Assembly: GCA_017470605.1 (NCBI GenBank)
Contig: JAFUYH010000019.1
Span: 27,668 to 91,667, forward strand
Origin: Treponema sp.
Lineage (GTDB): Bacteria; Spirochaetota; Spirochaetia; Treponematales; Treponemataceae
Length of the DNA: 64,000 nucleotides
Reading direction: 5' to 3'
In this document: piece after piece, positions 7,998 through 14,906 of the stretch
Layout of the letters: every line of letters begins with the position of its first letter
How positions within the stretch are numbered: position 1 is the stretch's first letter
Notes under the pieces: model-generated
The model's database searches: none
Told to the model about the DNA's origin: nothing
What the model saw: the letters and a program-made list of their open reading frames with translations, nothing else
Position numbers and translations under genes: made by a program

Positions 7998-9341
7998 ATG
8001 AAACAATTACAAATCGTTGATATGTTCTGCGGTGGTGGTGGAGAAAGCACTGGCATCACACAAGCTGCAAAACAGTATCATTTTGACATAAAACTCAGTG
8101 CAATAAATCACTGGAAAAGAGCTATAGAAACACACACGGCAAATTATCCGTTTGCTGAACACTATGAAGAACCTGTACAGAATCTGGATCCAACAAAGGT
8201 TGTTCCAGGTGGAAAACTTGATTTGTTATGGGCTTCTCCAGAGTGTACTCATCACTCGAATGCAAGAGGCGGCAGACCTCGAAGCGATCAGAGCCGCGCT
8301 ACTGCTTGGGAAATCTGCAAATGGGCACAGGAACTTTTTATCGGCAGAATCATCATAGAAAACGTACCGGAGTTTACATCCTGGGGACCGCTCGACGAAA
8401 ACGGAAAACCGATAGCAGAAAAGAAAGGAACCGTGTTCAACTCATTCATCAAAGCTCTTGAATCACTCGGTTACAAGGTAGAATGGAGAGTGCTTTGCGC
8501 AGCTGATTACGGAGTTCCAACAACACGAAGAAGACTGTTTATTCAAGCTGCAAAAGCCGGAAAGAAAATCATCTGGCCGGAGCCAACCTATTCAGAAAAT
8601 GGCGACACTCTCCCAAAGTGGAAAGCTGCTAAAGATATTATTGATTGGTCGATTCCTTGCCCTTCAATCAGGAACAGAAAGAAACCTCTAGCACCTGCAA
8701 CAATGCGCAGAATAGAATACGGAATCAAAAAGTATTGGAAAGATTCAGCAGAACCATTTCTCGCTATTTTACGCGGATCCAGCACAGTACGCTCTCTTGA
8801 TAAACCTCTTCCGACAGTTACAACCTCCGGCGCACACTATGCATTGATTCAACCTAAACCGTTTTTAGTACGCTACAACGGAGGAGACGATAGAGTTCAT
8901 TCAACAGAAGAACCTGTTCCAACACTCGACACTTCAAACCGCTATGCAGTAGTTCAGCCATTCATTATGAGCATAGGTCAGACCAGCGCAAAAGACAGAA
9001 GCCGAGCTATTGACGAGCCATTACCAACAGTCGTTACCAAACAAGAGCATTGTATTGTGACTCCGATCCTTGTGGAATATTACGGCAACGGCAAAGCACA
9101 TTCCGTAGAAGAACCATTGCCAACAGTTACAACAAAAGACAGATTTGGTCTGATTGTACCTGGCGAAATAGACATAGGTTTTAGAATGCTCCAGCCACAC
9201 GAATTAGCCGCCGCAACCGGATTTCCAAAAGGCTACAAGTTCGCCGGGAACAAAAGCGAAGTAGTAAAACAGATAGGGAATGCAGTACCGCCAGGATTTG
9301 CAAACGCCCTTCTATCAGCATATTTAGAGGAGAGTGCGTAA
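7998..9341 (+). CDS. C5-cytosine DNA methyltransferase, phage type
   Basis: 447 residues. SAM-binding motif I is DMFCGGGGESTG (8-19); the catalytic Cys83 is in a variant motif IV (WASPECTHHS rather than PPCQ); ENV motif VI is at 121-123; RRR motif VIII lies near 177; the closing motif X is QIGNAVPPGFANAL. Between VIII and X, in place of a usual target-recognition domain, there are four degenerate repeats of about 45 residues, each with a (K/E)PLPTVTT-like core. It should methylate cytosine in DNA at an unknown site; no restriction enzyme gene is nearby, so an orphan role (anti-restriction or regulation) is likely. Confidence 0.93.
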   Translation: MKQLQIVDMFCGGGGESTGITQAAKQYHFDIKLSAINHWKRAIETHTANYPFAEHYEEPVQNLDPTKVVPGGKLDLLWASPECTHHSNARGGRPRSDQSRATAWEICKWAQELFIGRIIIENVPEFTSWGPLDENGKPIAEKKGTVFNSFIKALESLGYKVEWRVLCAADYGVPTTRRRLFIQAAKAGKKIIWPEPTYSENGDTLPKWKAAKDIIDWSIPCPSIRNRKKPLAPATMRRIEYGIKKYWKDSAEPFLAILRGSSTVRSLDKPLPTVTTSGAHYALIQPKPFLVRYNGGDDRVHSTEEPVPTLDTSNRYAVVQPFIMSIGQTSAKDRSRAIDEPLPTVVTKQEHCIVTPILVEYYGNGKAHSVEEPLPTVTTKDRFGLIVPGEIDIGFRMLQPHELAAATGFPKGYKFAGNKSEVVKQIGNAVPPGFANALLSAYLEESA

Positions 9342-9401
9342 ATGATGAAAGGAAAACTTTTGATAAAACAACCAGAGGAAAAAGGAGTGTCAAATGGATA
9401 G
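9342..9401 (+). CDS. Possible 19-residue leader peptide
   Basis: ATGATG directly after the methyltransferase stop opens a 20-codon frame (Lys-rich, ending in SNG) whose stop overlaps the start of the next gene by 8 bases. The upstream GAGGAGAG suits initiation. It may couple translation of the methyltransferase to the next gene; it may equally be non-functional. Confidence 0.3.
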   Translation: MMKGKLLIKQPEEKGVSNG

Positions 9402-9720
9402 TTTTAAGATAGTCGGATATGGAAAAGTCCGAAGTGATGAAACATCTGAATACATTATTGAAGTTTCACCAACAGCTACTGTAAAAGATGTTCTTGCTGA
9501 TATTTTGAATCGAAAAGAATGGGGAGTTATAGGAATCAAAGATGATAAAGAGCCTTTTTTTGGCGCACATCACTTTGATTATTCGCACGGAGAAAAAGAG
9601 TTTAAATCTCATGAAGAAAGAATGTTTTGGGATAAAATTATGAATCAAAAGGTCGTTGCGCTAAAAGGTAGCGGTGGTTGGTCATGTAGTGATTACCAAC
9701 TTGTATTAGGTGAGGTATAG
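9394..9720 (+). CDS. Hypothetical phage protein, 108 aa
   Basis: ATG preceded by AAAGGAG. The product is a small alpha/beta protein (N-terminal strands FKIVGYGKV and EYIIEVSPTATV, then a helix AVKDVLADILNR-like, then an aromatic/His-rich middle and a final strand WSCSDYQLVLGEV). No catalytic motif. It is part of the accessory tail of the prophage early operon. Confidence 0.6.
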   Translation: MDSFKIVGYGKVRSDETSEYIIEVSPTATVKDVLADILNRKEWGVIGIKDDKEPFFGAHHFDYSHGEKEFKSHEERMFWDKIMNQKVVALKGSGGWSCSDYQLVLGEV

Positions 9721-9722
9721 AA

Positions 9723-10004
9723 ATGCTTACTTTTAAAAAAGGAAATCTGCAGAAAAGGCGGATGCACGAACAACAATCCATACTACCACCCGAAATACGG
9801 TTTCTGCTGGTGGGGGAATATTCAAAACACACAATCTGTTCCCACTGCGCAAAGAAAGAAATCAAGATCGGCAAACACACACAACACCGAGTAAACGACA
9901 TTCCTGATTGGCAGCCACCAGAGGAGACAGAAGAATATTGCTATAACAACTGTACTGTTTGTACCAATGAGTGTGAGTTTTCAAGGAAGAAAGAAAATGG
10001 ATAA
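9723..10004 (+). CDS. Cys-rich hypothetical phage protein
   Basis: 93 residues. The second half has CSHC and C-x3-CTVCTNEC motifs, which suggest zinc binding. The N-terminal ~35 residues look unusual; in another frame the same DNA reads a Cys/aromatic-rich peptide (ICRKGGCTNNN, then PKYGFCWWG) that looks at least as protein-like, so a frameshift within the first third is possible. It starts 2 bases after the previous stop and overlaps the next gene by 8 bases. Confidence 0.5.
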   Translation: MLTFKKGNLQKRRMHEQQSILPPEIRFLLVGEYSKHTICSHCAKKEIKIGKHTQHRVNDIPDWQPPEETEEYCYNNCTVCTNECEFSRKKENG

Positions 10005-10263
10005 ATTTTGTATACAAATAAGAGGCATCGACAACCAATTCCGTGAAGTAGATTTTGGTACAAATATAGATTTTCCAGATGTTTCAGATGATATGAGAGA
10101 ACGTCTTATCGCAAATCTACAAGGAATGATAAATGTTGAATTAGCAGAAGAAGCTTGCAGAAGATGGAAGCTGTATAAACACCAGCTAAAAACAGGAAAA
10201 CCTGCACGCGTAAAAATTCAGCATCCTTTTGGAGACTTCATAGTAGGAGGAAATGTATTATGA
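9997..10263 (+). CDS. Hypothetical phage protein, 88 aa
   Basis: ATG at 9997 is preferred over the in-frame ATG at 9967 because AAGGAAG lies just upstream and the overlap with the previous gene shrinks to 8 bases. The product is a small acidic alpha/beta protein (FCIQIRGIDNQF start, a helix about residues 30-60, and a final GDFIVGG). Function unknown. Confidence 0.55.
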   Translation: MDKFCIQIRGIDNQFREVDFGTNIDFPDVSDDMRERLIANLQGMINVELAEEACRRWKLYKHQLKTGKPARVKIQHPFGDFIVGGNVL

Positions 10264-10352
10264 GAAATGAGAATCAAAATCGCGAATTATTAATTCTTAA
10301 AACAATTCCTAAAAAAGATGATTGCATAGAGATTGCAGGAAATGGAGCATAA
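10260..10352 (+). CDS. Tiny phage ORF, 30 aa
   Basis: ATG overlaps the preceding stop (ATGA) and GTAGGAGG lies about 6 bases upstream, so initiation looks real. The 30-residue product (MRNENQNRELLILKTIPKKD and ten more) has no recognisable family. Confidence 0.4.
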   Translation: MRNENQNRELLILKTIPKKDDCIEIAGNGA

Positions 10353-10355
10353 AAA

Positions 10356-10460
10356 ATGGGTGTTGCAATTTCAATAGTTTTGATGCTGATAAACAGTACT
10401 ACAGGACACGTTATTTTAATAAAGAAAGTACAAAGAAGAGGGGAAAAGAAATGCAGATAA
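10356..10460 (+). CDS. Tiny membrane-like phage ORF, 34 aa
   Basis: Begins 3 bases after the previous stop and overlaps the next gene by 10 bases. GGAG lies about 9 bases before the ATG. The first 24 residues are hydrophobic (GVAISIVLMLINSTTGHVIL) and the end is basic, so it could be a small membrane peptide. Function unknown. Confidence 0.38.
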   Translation: MGVAISIVLMLINSTTGHVILIKKVQRRGEKKCR

Positions 10461-10714
10461 TCACAGAAAACAACATCGACGAAACCGCCGCAAAAGCCTA
10501 CATCACAGCCGAAAATGATCTTGAATTACTGCCAGGAATCCCCGAAAATCTCACCATAATAGCAGCTGCAGAAATCTTATCAGTCTCAGAACCAACAATC
10601 TCCAGAATGCTCGAAGACGGTCAAATTCAGTTAAAAAAGTCCGCAATTTTAGCCTATTTAGACCACAATTATCTGGCAAATCGCCCCCTGAATTTGACCC
10701 AAAACACCCCATAA
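10451..10714 (+). CDS. HTH / excisionase-like protein, last early phage gene
   Basis: The ATG at 10451 is chosen over an upstream in-frame ATG (10322) because GAGGGGAAAAG precedes it and the upstream part has no protein-like character. The 87-residue product has an HTH at about 38-57 (TIIAAAEILSVSEPTISRML) followed by EDGQIQLKKSAILAYL, typical of excisionase/MerR-like small DNA-binding proteins. It closes the early operon; no further phage genes follow on this strand. Confidence 0.68.
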   Translation: MQIITENNIDETAAKAYITAENDLELLPGIPENLTIIAAAEILSVSEPTISRMLEDGQIQLKKSAILAYLDHNYLANRPLNLTQNTP

Positions 10715-10765
10715 TGCCCCAAATAGACCCGCAAAAAAAACATCATTTTTTATTATAATTTTACA

Positions 10766-10897
10766 TCAAAATTTTTTGAAAGTGACACGCAGTTTGCATG
10801 ACAAACTGCGCAGGCACTGGCATGTACCTGCCAGTCAACGGGTAGCCCTAGTTTTGAAAGTGTAATTTGATAAAGCGCCATTTCTGGCGCTTTTTTT
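10766..10897 (+). ncRNA. Candidate structured small RNA
   Basis: A possible transcript starting about 7 bases after TATAAT (10754-10759) would contain hairpin 1 (CGCAGTTTG / CAAACTGCG, 10788-10810), hairpin 2 (CTGGCA / TGCCAG, 10817-10834) and a terminator hairpin (10872-10893 with T-run to 10897). No good -35 is visible, so this could instead be the untranslated 3' end of the phage operon. Confidence 0.3.
10872..10897 (+). terminator. Rho-independent terminator of prophage early operon
   Basis: Perfect stem AAAGCGCCA / TGGCGCTTT (10872-10880 with 10885-10893), loop TTTC, then T-run to 10897. It insulates the prophage operon from the flavodoxin operon. Confidence 0.88.
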
Positions 10898-10962
10898 ATG
10901 CACTTTTTTCCGCGGCAACATTTTGCTATCCCTTCAGCAGAGAAAAAAAATAATATTTTGTT

Positions 10963-10978
10963 GTAAGTCTTGACTAAC
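10963..10978. promoter_or_regulatory. Metal-box palindrome (one mismatch), flavodoxin operon
   Basis: GTAAG-N6-CTAAC, one mismatch to GTTAG-N6-CTAAC. It overlaps a likely -35 (TTGACT, 10970-10975) paired with TATCTT at 10993-10998. It lies 43 bases (about four helical turns) from the perfect copy at 11006. Confidence 0.55.
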
Positions 10979-11005
10979 AAAAAGAAATAATATATCTTTC
11001 TAATT

Positions 11006-11021
11006 GTTAGTTGTGACTAAC
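11006..11021. promoter_or_regulatory. Metal-box palindrome, flavodoxin operon
   Basis: Perfect GTTAG-TTGTGA-CTAAC. It lies just after the likely -10 of the DUF3793-flavodoxin operon, where a bound repressor would block transcription. Confidence 0.7.
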
Positions 11022-11064
11022 AAAAAAACATAGAAGAACAACGAAACGAGTCAGATAATAAAAA

Positions 11065-11637
11065 ATGAACTTTAGTCAGACTGTGATACATTTTTCGGCG
11101 CCTACAATCTGCGGAATAAAACCTGCGAACCTTTTTTCCGTTAAGGCAGCAGATTTTTCAATTGCTGAATTCCGAAATTGGAAGGAAGAGTTTAAAAAAC
11201 GCGGAATTGTAATCAGGGCTGTAAAATCGGGGGAGAATGCAGTTCTTCTGCTTGTTTACAACATCTGCTGGCTTAGAAAACTCCTTGCAGACTCTTTTGT
11301 GTCTGCATATTTAAGGGGAAAGGGCTACAGGACTTGTCCTGACGTGGAGAAAGTTGTTAATCATCTTATGCAGAGGATGAAAAAATCGCCGGGATTTCCT
11401 CATGAAGTCGGTGTGATTCTTGGGTACCCGGTATGTGATGTTGTGGAATTTGAAAAGAACGAAGGTAGAAACTGTAAATATTGCGGTTACTGGAAGTCTT
11501 ATTCAGATGTAGAAAATGCAAGAATCTGTCAGTGCCGTTTTAAGGACTGCAGTTGTATGTGTAAAAAATGGTTCGATGAAGGATATCCACTTTCTAGAAT
11601 CATAGAAGAATATAAGAAAGCTGTTCATGCAGCATAA
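11065..11637 (+). CDS. DUF3793 family protein
   Basis: 190 residues. The signature FPHEVGVILGYPVCDVVEF (about 112-130) followed by GRNCKYCGYWKSYSDVE is diagnostic of DUF3793, a family often encoded next to flavodoxin in anaerobes. The C-terminal part carries extra cysteines (CQCRFKDCSCMCKKWF). No ribosome site is obvious upstream of the ATG. It heads a two-gene operon with flavodoxin under two metal boxes, so expression under iron or manganese limitation is likely; the biochemical function is not known. Confidence 0.85.
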   Translation: MNFSQTVIHFSAPTICGIKPANLFSVKAADFSIAEFRNWKEEFKKRGIVIRAVKSGENAVLLLVYNICWLRKLLADSFVSAYLRGKGYRTCPDVEKVVNHLMQRMKKSPGFPHEVGVILGYPVCDVVEFEKNEGRNCKYCGYWKSYSDVENARICQCRFKDCSCMCKKWFDEGYPLSRIIEEYKKAVHAA

Positions 11638-11651
11638 AAGTGAGGTGTAAA

Positions 11652-12071
11652 ATGAAAGTTGCTGTGATTTATGCAAGCACAACTGGTAATACAGAAGCAA
11701 TGGCAAACGCTATTTGTGAATCGGCAAAGGCATCGGGGGGAGACGTGCTTTTTTCAACTGCAGACAGTGCAGTACAGGCAGATGTTCTGGCTTGTGATGT
11801 AATTCTTCTTGGAAGCCCTGCAATGGGCGATGAAGTTCTGGAAGATTCTATGGAAGAATTTTTTACAGGAATTGAATCATCTTTGAATGGAAAGAAGGTC
11901 GGAATTTTTGGTTCTTATGACTGGGGTGATGGCCAGTGGCTTCGCGACTGGAATGACCGCCTTTCCAGCGTAGGTGCTGTTTCTGCAGGCGAACCGCTTA
12001 TGGTTCATCTTACTCCAGAAGATTCAGATATTGAAAACTGCAAGAACTGGGCTTCTGCCGCAATAAAATAG
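11652..12071 (+). CDS. Flavodoxin
   Basis: 139 residues; ATG at 11652 chosen for GAGGTG 5 bases upstream and because the protein then begins MKVAVIYASTTGNTEAMA, the FMN phosphate-binding loop of short-chain flavodoxins. GSPAMGDEVLE (about 56-66) and FGSYDWGDGQW (about 88-98) contribute the isoalloxazine-binding loops. It is a one-electron carrier that replaces ferredoxin when iron is scarce. Metal boxes upstream of the operon support that role. A strong terminator follows. Confidence 0.95.
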   Translation: MKVAVIYASTTGNTEAMANAICESAKASGGDVLFSTADSAVQADVLACDVILLGSPAMGDEVLEDSMEEFFTGIESSLNGKKVGIFGSYDWGDGQWLRDWNDRLSSVGAVSAGEPLMVHLTPEDSDIENCKNWASAAIK

Positions 12072-12096
12072 GCTCTTATAAAATAAATATATACTT

Positions 12097-12136
12097 AAGG
12101 GTGTACGAGTTTGCCAGTCGTACACCCTTTTCTTTT
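12097..12136 (+). terminator. Rho-independent terminator after flavodoxin
   Basis: 12-base perfect stem AAGGGTGTACGA / TCGTACACCCTT (12097-12108 with 12118-12129), then TTCTTTT. Serves the flavodoxin operon. Confidence 0.88.
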
Positions 12137-12164
12137 AGCACTTTTTGCCTGTCAAAAATGTGTG

Positions 12165-12198
12165 AATCAAACAATGACGTTTATGACATTGTTTGATT
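12165..12198. terminator. Hairpin between convergent flavodoxin and gpmA genes
   Basis: Perfect 12-base stem AATCAAACAATG / CATTGTTTGATT (12165-12176 with 12187-12198) with a 10-base loop. It lies after the gpmA stop on the minus strand and probably ends that transcript. Confidence 0.6.
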
Positions 12199-12217
12199 AT
12201 GTCTGTCAGTTTTTGAT

Positions 12218-12964
12218 TTACTTTTTCTTACCCTGATTTGCAACTGCATTCATTTTGGCAGCAATTGCTTCCTGGTCTCCTAAATAGTAATGCTTAACAA
12301 CCTTAAAGTTATCATCAAATTCATATACAAGAGGAGTTCCAGTTGGAATGTTTACTTCAAGGATTTCTTCTGGAGAAAGGTTATCAAGATATTTTACAAG
12401 TGCCCTGAGGCTGTTTCCATGGGCTGCAATAATAACTCGCTTTCCTGCCTTCATCTGCGGTTTTATTTCTTCCAGAAAGTAAGGTACAACGCGTTCAATT
12501 GTGGTTTCAAGACTTTCATTCTGAGGAAGGAAACTTGAATCTACATCGCGGTACATAGCCTGCTTTTTTGCAGAGCGTTCATCATCATCAGAAAGTGCAG
12601 GCGGCTTAACGTCAAAAGAACGTCTCCAGATTTTTACCTGCTCTTCTCCAAATTTTTCTGCGGCTTCAGCTTTGTTCTTGCCCTGAAGGTCTCCGTAATG
12701 GCGTTCATTCAGTTTCCATGTTTTGATGACTGGAAGCCATTCCCTGTCCATTTCGCAAAGAATTCCGTTTAAGGTATGAATGGCTCTTTTTAAGTAAGAA
12801 GTATAGCAGATGTCAAAATCATAACCTTCTGCTTTCAGCAGTTTTCCTGCCGCTGCCGCTTCTTCCCTTCCTTTATCGCTGAGTTCTACATCAGTCCAGC
12901 CGGTAAAAAGATTCAGTTTGTTCCATTCGCTTTCGCCATGGCGTACTAATACTAATTTTGTCAT
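12218..12964 (-). CDS. gpmA: 2,3-bisphosphoglycerate-dependent phosphoglycerate mutase
   Basis: 248 residues with the phosphohistidine motif [10 protein letters not shown] (His8 region), [13 protein letters not shown], the ERHYGDLQG motif (about 88-96) and the second catalytic His in [14 protein letters not shown] (about 183). It interconverts 3- and 2-phosphoglycerate in glycolysis and needs no metal, unlike the Mn-dependent iPGM. It is transcribed leftward from a 170-base region with three metal boxes shared with the divergent ABC operon. In T. pallidum the tro operon controlled by the Mn-responsive TroR contains gpm, so metal control of this gene has precedent. Confidence 0.96.
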   Translation of the reverse strand: MTKLVLVRHGESEWNKLNLFTGWTDVELSDKGREEAAAAGKLLKAEGYDFDICYTSYLKRAIHTLNGILCEMDREWLPVIKTWKLNERHYGDLQGKNKAEAAEKFGEEQVKIWRRSFDVKPPALSDDDERSAKKQAMYRDVDSSFLPQNESLETTIERVVPYFLEEIKPQMKAGKRVIIAAHGNSLRALVKYLDNLSPEEILEVNIPTGTPLVYEFDDNFKVVKHYYLGDQEAIAAKMNAVANQGKKK

Positions 12965-12997
12965 TTTTAGCCTCTTTTGAAATAAGTTAAAAGTTTA

Positions 12998-13013
12998 GTT
13001 AGTTATTACTAAC
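12998..13013. promoter_or_regulatory. Metal-box palindrome, gpmA side
   Basis: Perfect GTTAG-TTATTA-CTAAC, 34 bases upstream of the gpmA start. Confidence 0.7.
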
Positions 13014-13042
13014 CAAAGAAGAGAATATCACTTTTAAAATAA

Positions 13043-13058
13043 GTTAGCAACAACTAAC
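13043..13058. promoter_or_regulatory. Metal-box palindrome between gpmA and ABC operon
   Basis: Perfect GTTAG-CAACAA-CTAAC in the middle of the divergent promoter region, just upstream of the -35 (TTGACT, 13067-13072) of the rightward ABC operon. Confidence 0.7.
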
Positions 13059-13066
13059 AAATTCTA

Positions 13067-13121
13067 TTGACTAAGGAAGAACAGAAAAATAAAATATAAC
13101 AATTAGTTAGTAATAACTAAC
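13067..13121 (+). promoter_or_regulatory. Promoter plus metal box of the ABC/ECF operon
   Basis: TTGACT (13067-13072), 17-base spacer, TAAAAT (13090-13095), followed by a perfect GTTAG-TAATAA-CTAAC (13106-13121) at the probable transcription start. The start codon of the first ABC gene is 14 bases further on. Confidence 0.68.
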
Positions 13122-13134
13122 ACGGGAGCTATAT

Positions 13135-14895
13135 ATGTCTAATAAAAAAACGAAGTCTCCTGCAAAAAAAGGTCTTCTTGGCTGGATTTTGTATTTTGCC
13201 GGAGAAAAAAAAGGTCAGTATTTTGTAAGTGTGTTTTTTGCACTGCTGAGTGTGGCGTGCTGCATGGCACCTTATTATATGATTGCCAGAATTGTACGTC
13301 AGCTGATTTCTGGCAGTAAAGATTGGGCTCTGTTTCTTAAAGAGTGTGGAATAATTTCACTTTTCTGGCTGGGAAACGTACTCTTTCACGCTTTATCAAC
13401 TACAATGAGTCATGTTGCAACATTTAATCTTCTGGGAAATATCAGAAAGAGGATGTGCGATAAACTTACCCGGCTCCCTCTGGGAACGGTTCTTGATATG
13501 CCTTCCGGTTCGTTAAAGAACATCATGATAGACCGCATAGACAGTATGGAAACAACTCTTGCCCATATAGTGCCGGAATATACTTCAAATATCATTCTGT
13601 CTCTGGTTCTTGTTGTTTATCTCTTTGTTTTGGATTGGCGTCTTGCTCTGGCAAGCCTTGCTGTAGTTCCTGTTGGCCTTATAGCAATGAGTTTTATGTT
13701 CAAGGACAGCGCAAAAAGATTTAAGTATGCCCTTGATAAAACAAAGGTTTTGAATGATACCGCAGTTGAATACATAAACGGAATAGAAGTTATAAAGGCT
13801 TTCGGAAAATCAAAATCATCTTATGAAAAATTTGTAGTGGCTGCAAAAGAAGGTTCAGACTGTTATGTTGAATGGATGCGCGACTGCATCTGGCCTCATG
13901 CCGTTGCAACTGTAATAATGCCTTCTCTGCTTCTTTCTCTTCTGCCAATCGGTGGAATTATGTTCCTGCATGGCACAATTGATGCTCCTCTTTTTATAAC
14001 GGTAATAATCATGGCTTTAAGTGCCGTTCAGCCGCTTTTAATTGCCTTTGGCTATCATGATGACATTGCAAAGGCCGGCGCGATTTTTGGTGAAGTCGGT
14101 GAAATTATGACTCTTCCTGAACTGATTCGTCCTGCTTTTGATGTAAAGAAGCCGGAAGATAATTCAATCGTGCTGAAAGATGTAAGATTCAGCTACCATG
14201 GAAAAAAAGAGATTCTGCATGGAATAAACATGACTCTGCCGCAGGGCTCTTACAGCGCATTTGTGGGGCCTAGCGGAAGCGGAAAGTCCACGATTGCCCG
14301 CCTTATTGCTTCGCTTTGGGATGTAGATTCCGGCAGCATAGAAATTGGCGGAGTGAATATAAAGGATTTGTCTCTGGAAGACTATAACAGGCGCATTGCC
14401 TATGTAAGTCAGGATAACTTTCTTTTTGATATGAGCGTAAGAGATAATATCCGGCTTGGAAAAGAAGGGGCAAGCGATGCAGAGGTTGAAGAAGTTGCCA
14501 GAAAATCAGGCTGTTATGATTTTATCATGAGTCTTGAAAATGGTTTTGATACTGTTGTTGGCGGAAGCGGCACTCATCTGAGTGGCGGTGAACGCCAGAG
14601 AATTGCCATTGCGCGTGCCATGATGAAGGATGCGCCGATTATTATTCTGGATGAAGCAACTGCTTACACTGACCCCGAAAATGAAGCAATTATTCAGCAG
14701 AGCGTTGCAAAACTTGTTGCCGGAAAAACTCTGATTGTAATTGCCCACCGTCTTTCTACTGTAAAAGATGCAGACAGACTGTATGTAATCAAAGATGGTG
14801 TTATAGAAAGTGAAGGAAAGCACGAAGAGCTGATTGAAAAAGGCGGTCTTTATAAAGATATGTGGGAAGCCCATGTAAGCAGTAAGGATGAGTAA
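13135..14895 (+). CDS. ABC transporter half-molecule, YbtP/IrtA-like
   Basis: 586 residues: six-helix membrane domain (about 15-320) fused to an ATPase with Walker A GPSGSGKST (Lys384), signature LSGGERQR, Walker B IIILDEAT followed by a TDPENE D-loop, and IAHR switch His. The exporter fold with this D-loop variant is typical of the YbtPQ/IrtAB group, which import metal-loaded siderophores despite an exporter-like fold. It is the first gene of a six-gene rightward operon under metal boxes and forms a heterodimer with the next gene. The substrate is not evident from sequence; a metallophore, haem or a metal chelate is inferred. Confidence 0.9.
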   Translation: MSNKKTKSPAKKGLLGWILYFAGEKKGQYFVSVFFALLSVACCMAPYYMIARIVRQLISGSKDWALFLKECGIISLFWLGNVLFHALSTTMSHVATFNLLGNIRKRMCDKLTRLPLGTVLDMPSGSLKNIMIDRIDSMETTLAHIVPEYTSNIILSLVLVVYLFVLDWRLALASLAVVPVGLIAMSFMFKDSAKRFKYALDKTKVLNDTAVEYINGIEVIKAFGKSKSSYEKFVVAAKEGSDCYVEWMRDCIWPHAVATVIMPSLLLSLLPIGGIMFLHGTIDAPLFITVIIMALSAVQPLLIAFGYHDDIAKAGAIFGEVGEIMTLPELIRPAFDVKKPEDNSIVLKDVRFSYHGKKEILHGINMTLPQGSYSAFVGPSGSGKSTIARLIASLWDVDSGSIEIGGVNIKDLSLEDYNRRIAYVSQDNFLFDMSVRDNIRLGKEGASDAEVEEVARKSGCYDFIMSLENGFDTVVGGSGTHLSGGERQRIAIARAMMKDAPIIILDEATAYTDPENEAIIQQSVAKLVAGKTLIVIAHRLSTVKDADRLYVIKDGVIESEGKHEELIEKGGLYKDMWEAHVSSKDE

Positions 14896-14906
14896 GGGGA
14901 TAGTAT

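Larger units (their letters stand above)
10715..11064. other. Intergenic junction between prophage and metal island
   Basis: 350 bases without a convincing gene. From left to right it holds a TATAAT (10754-10759), two direct repeats TTTTGAAAGTG (10774-10784 and 10852-10862), three consecutive hairpins (10788-10810, 10817-10834, 10872-10893), a terminator T-run, and two metal boxes (10963-10978, 11006-11021) with a promoter for the flavodoxin operon. The direct repeats may be transposase-binding sites at the prophage right end. Confidence 0.6.

Noticed and set aside
7598..8020. Rightward 140-codon frame rich in Arg/Pro
   Set aside because: Overlaps two coupled phage genes in another frame; composition is that of a shadow.
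8750..9200. CRISPR-like or DNA-level tandem repeats in the methyltransferase
   Set aside because: Repeats are at protein level only and degenerate in DNA; no spacers.
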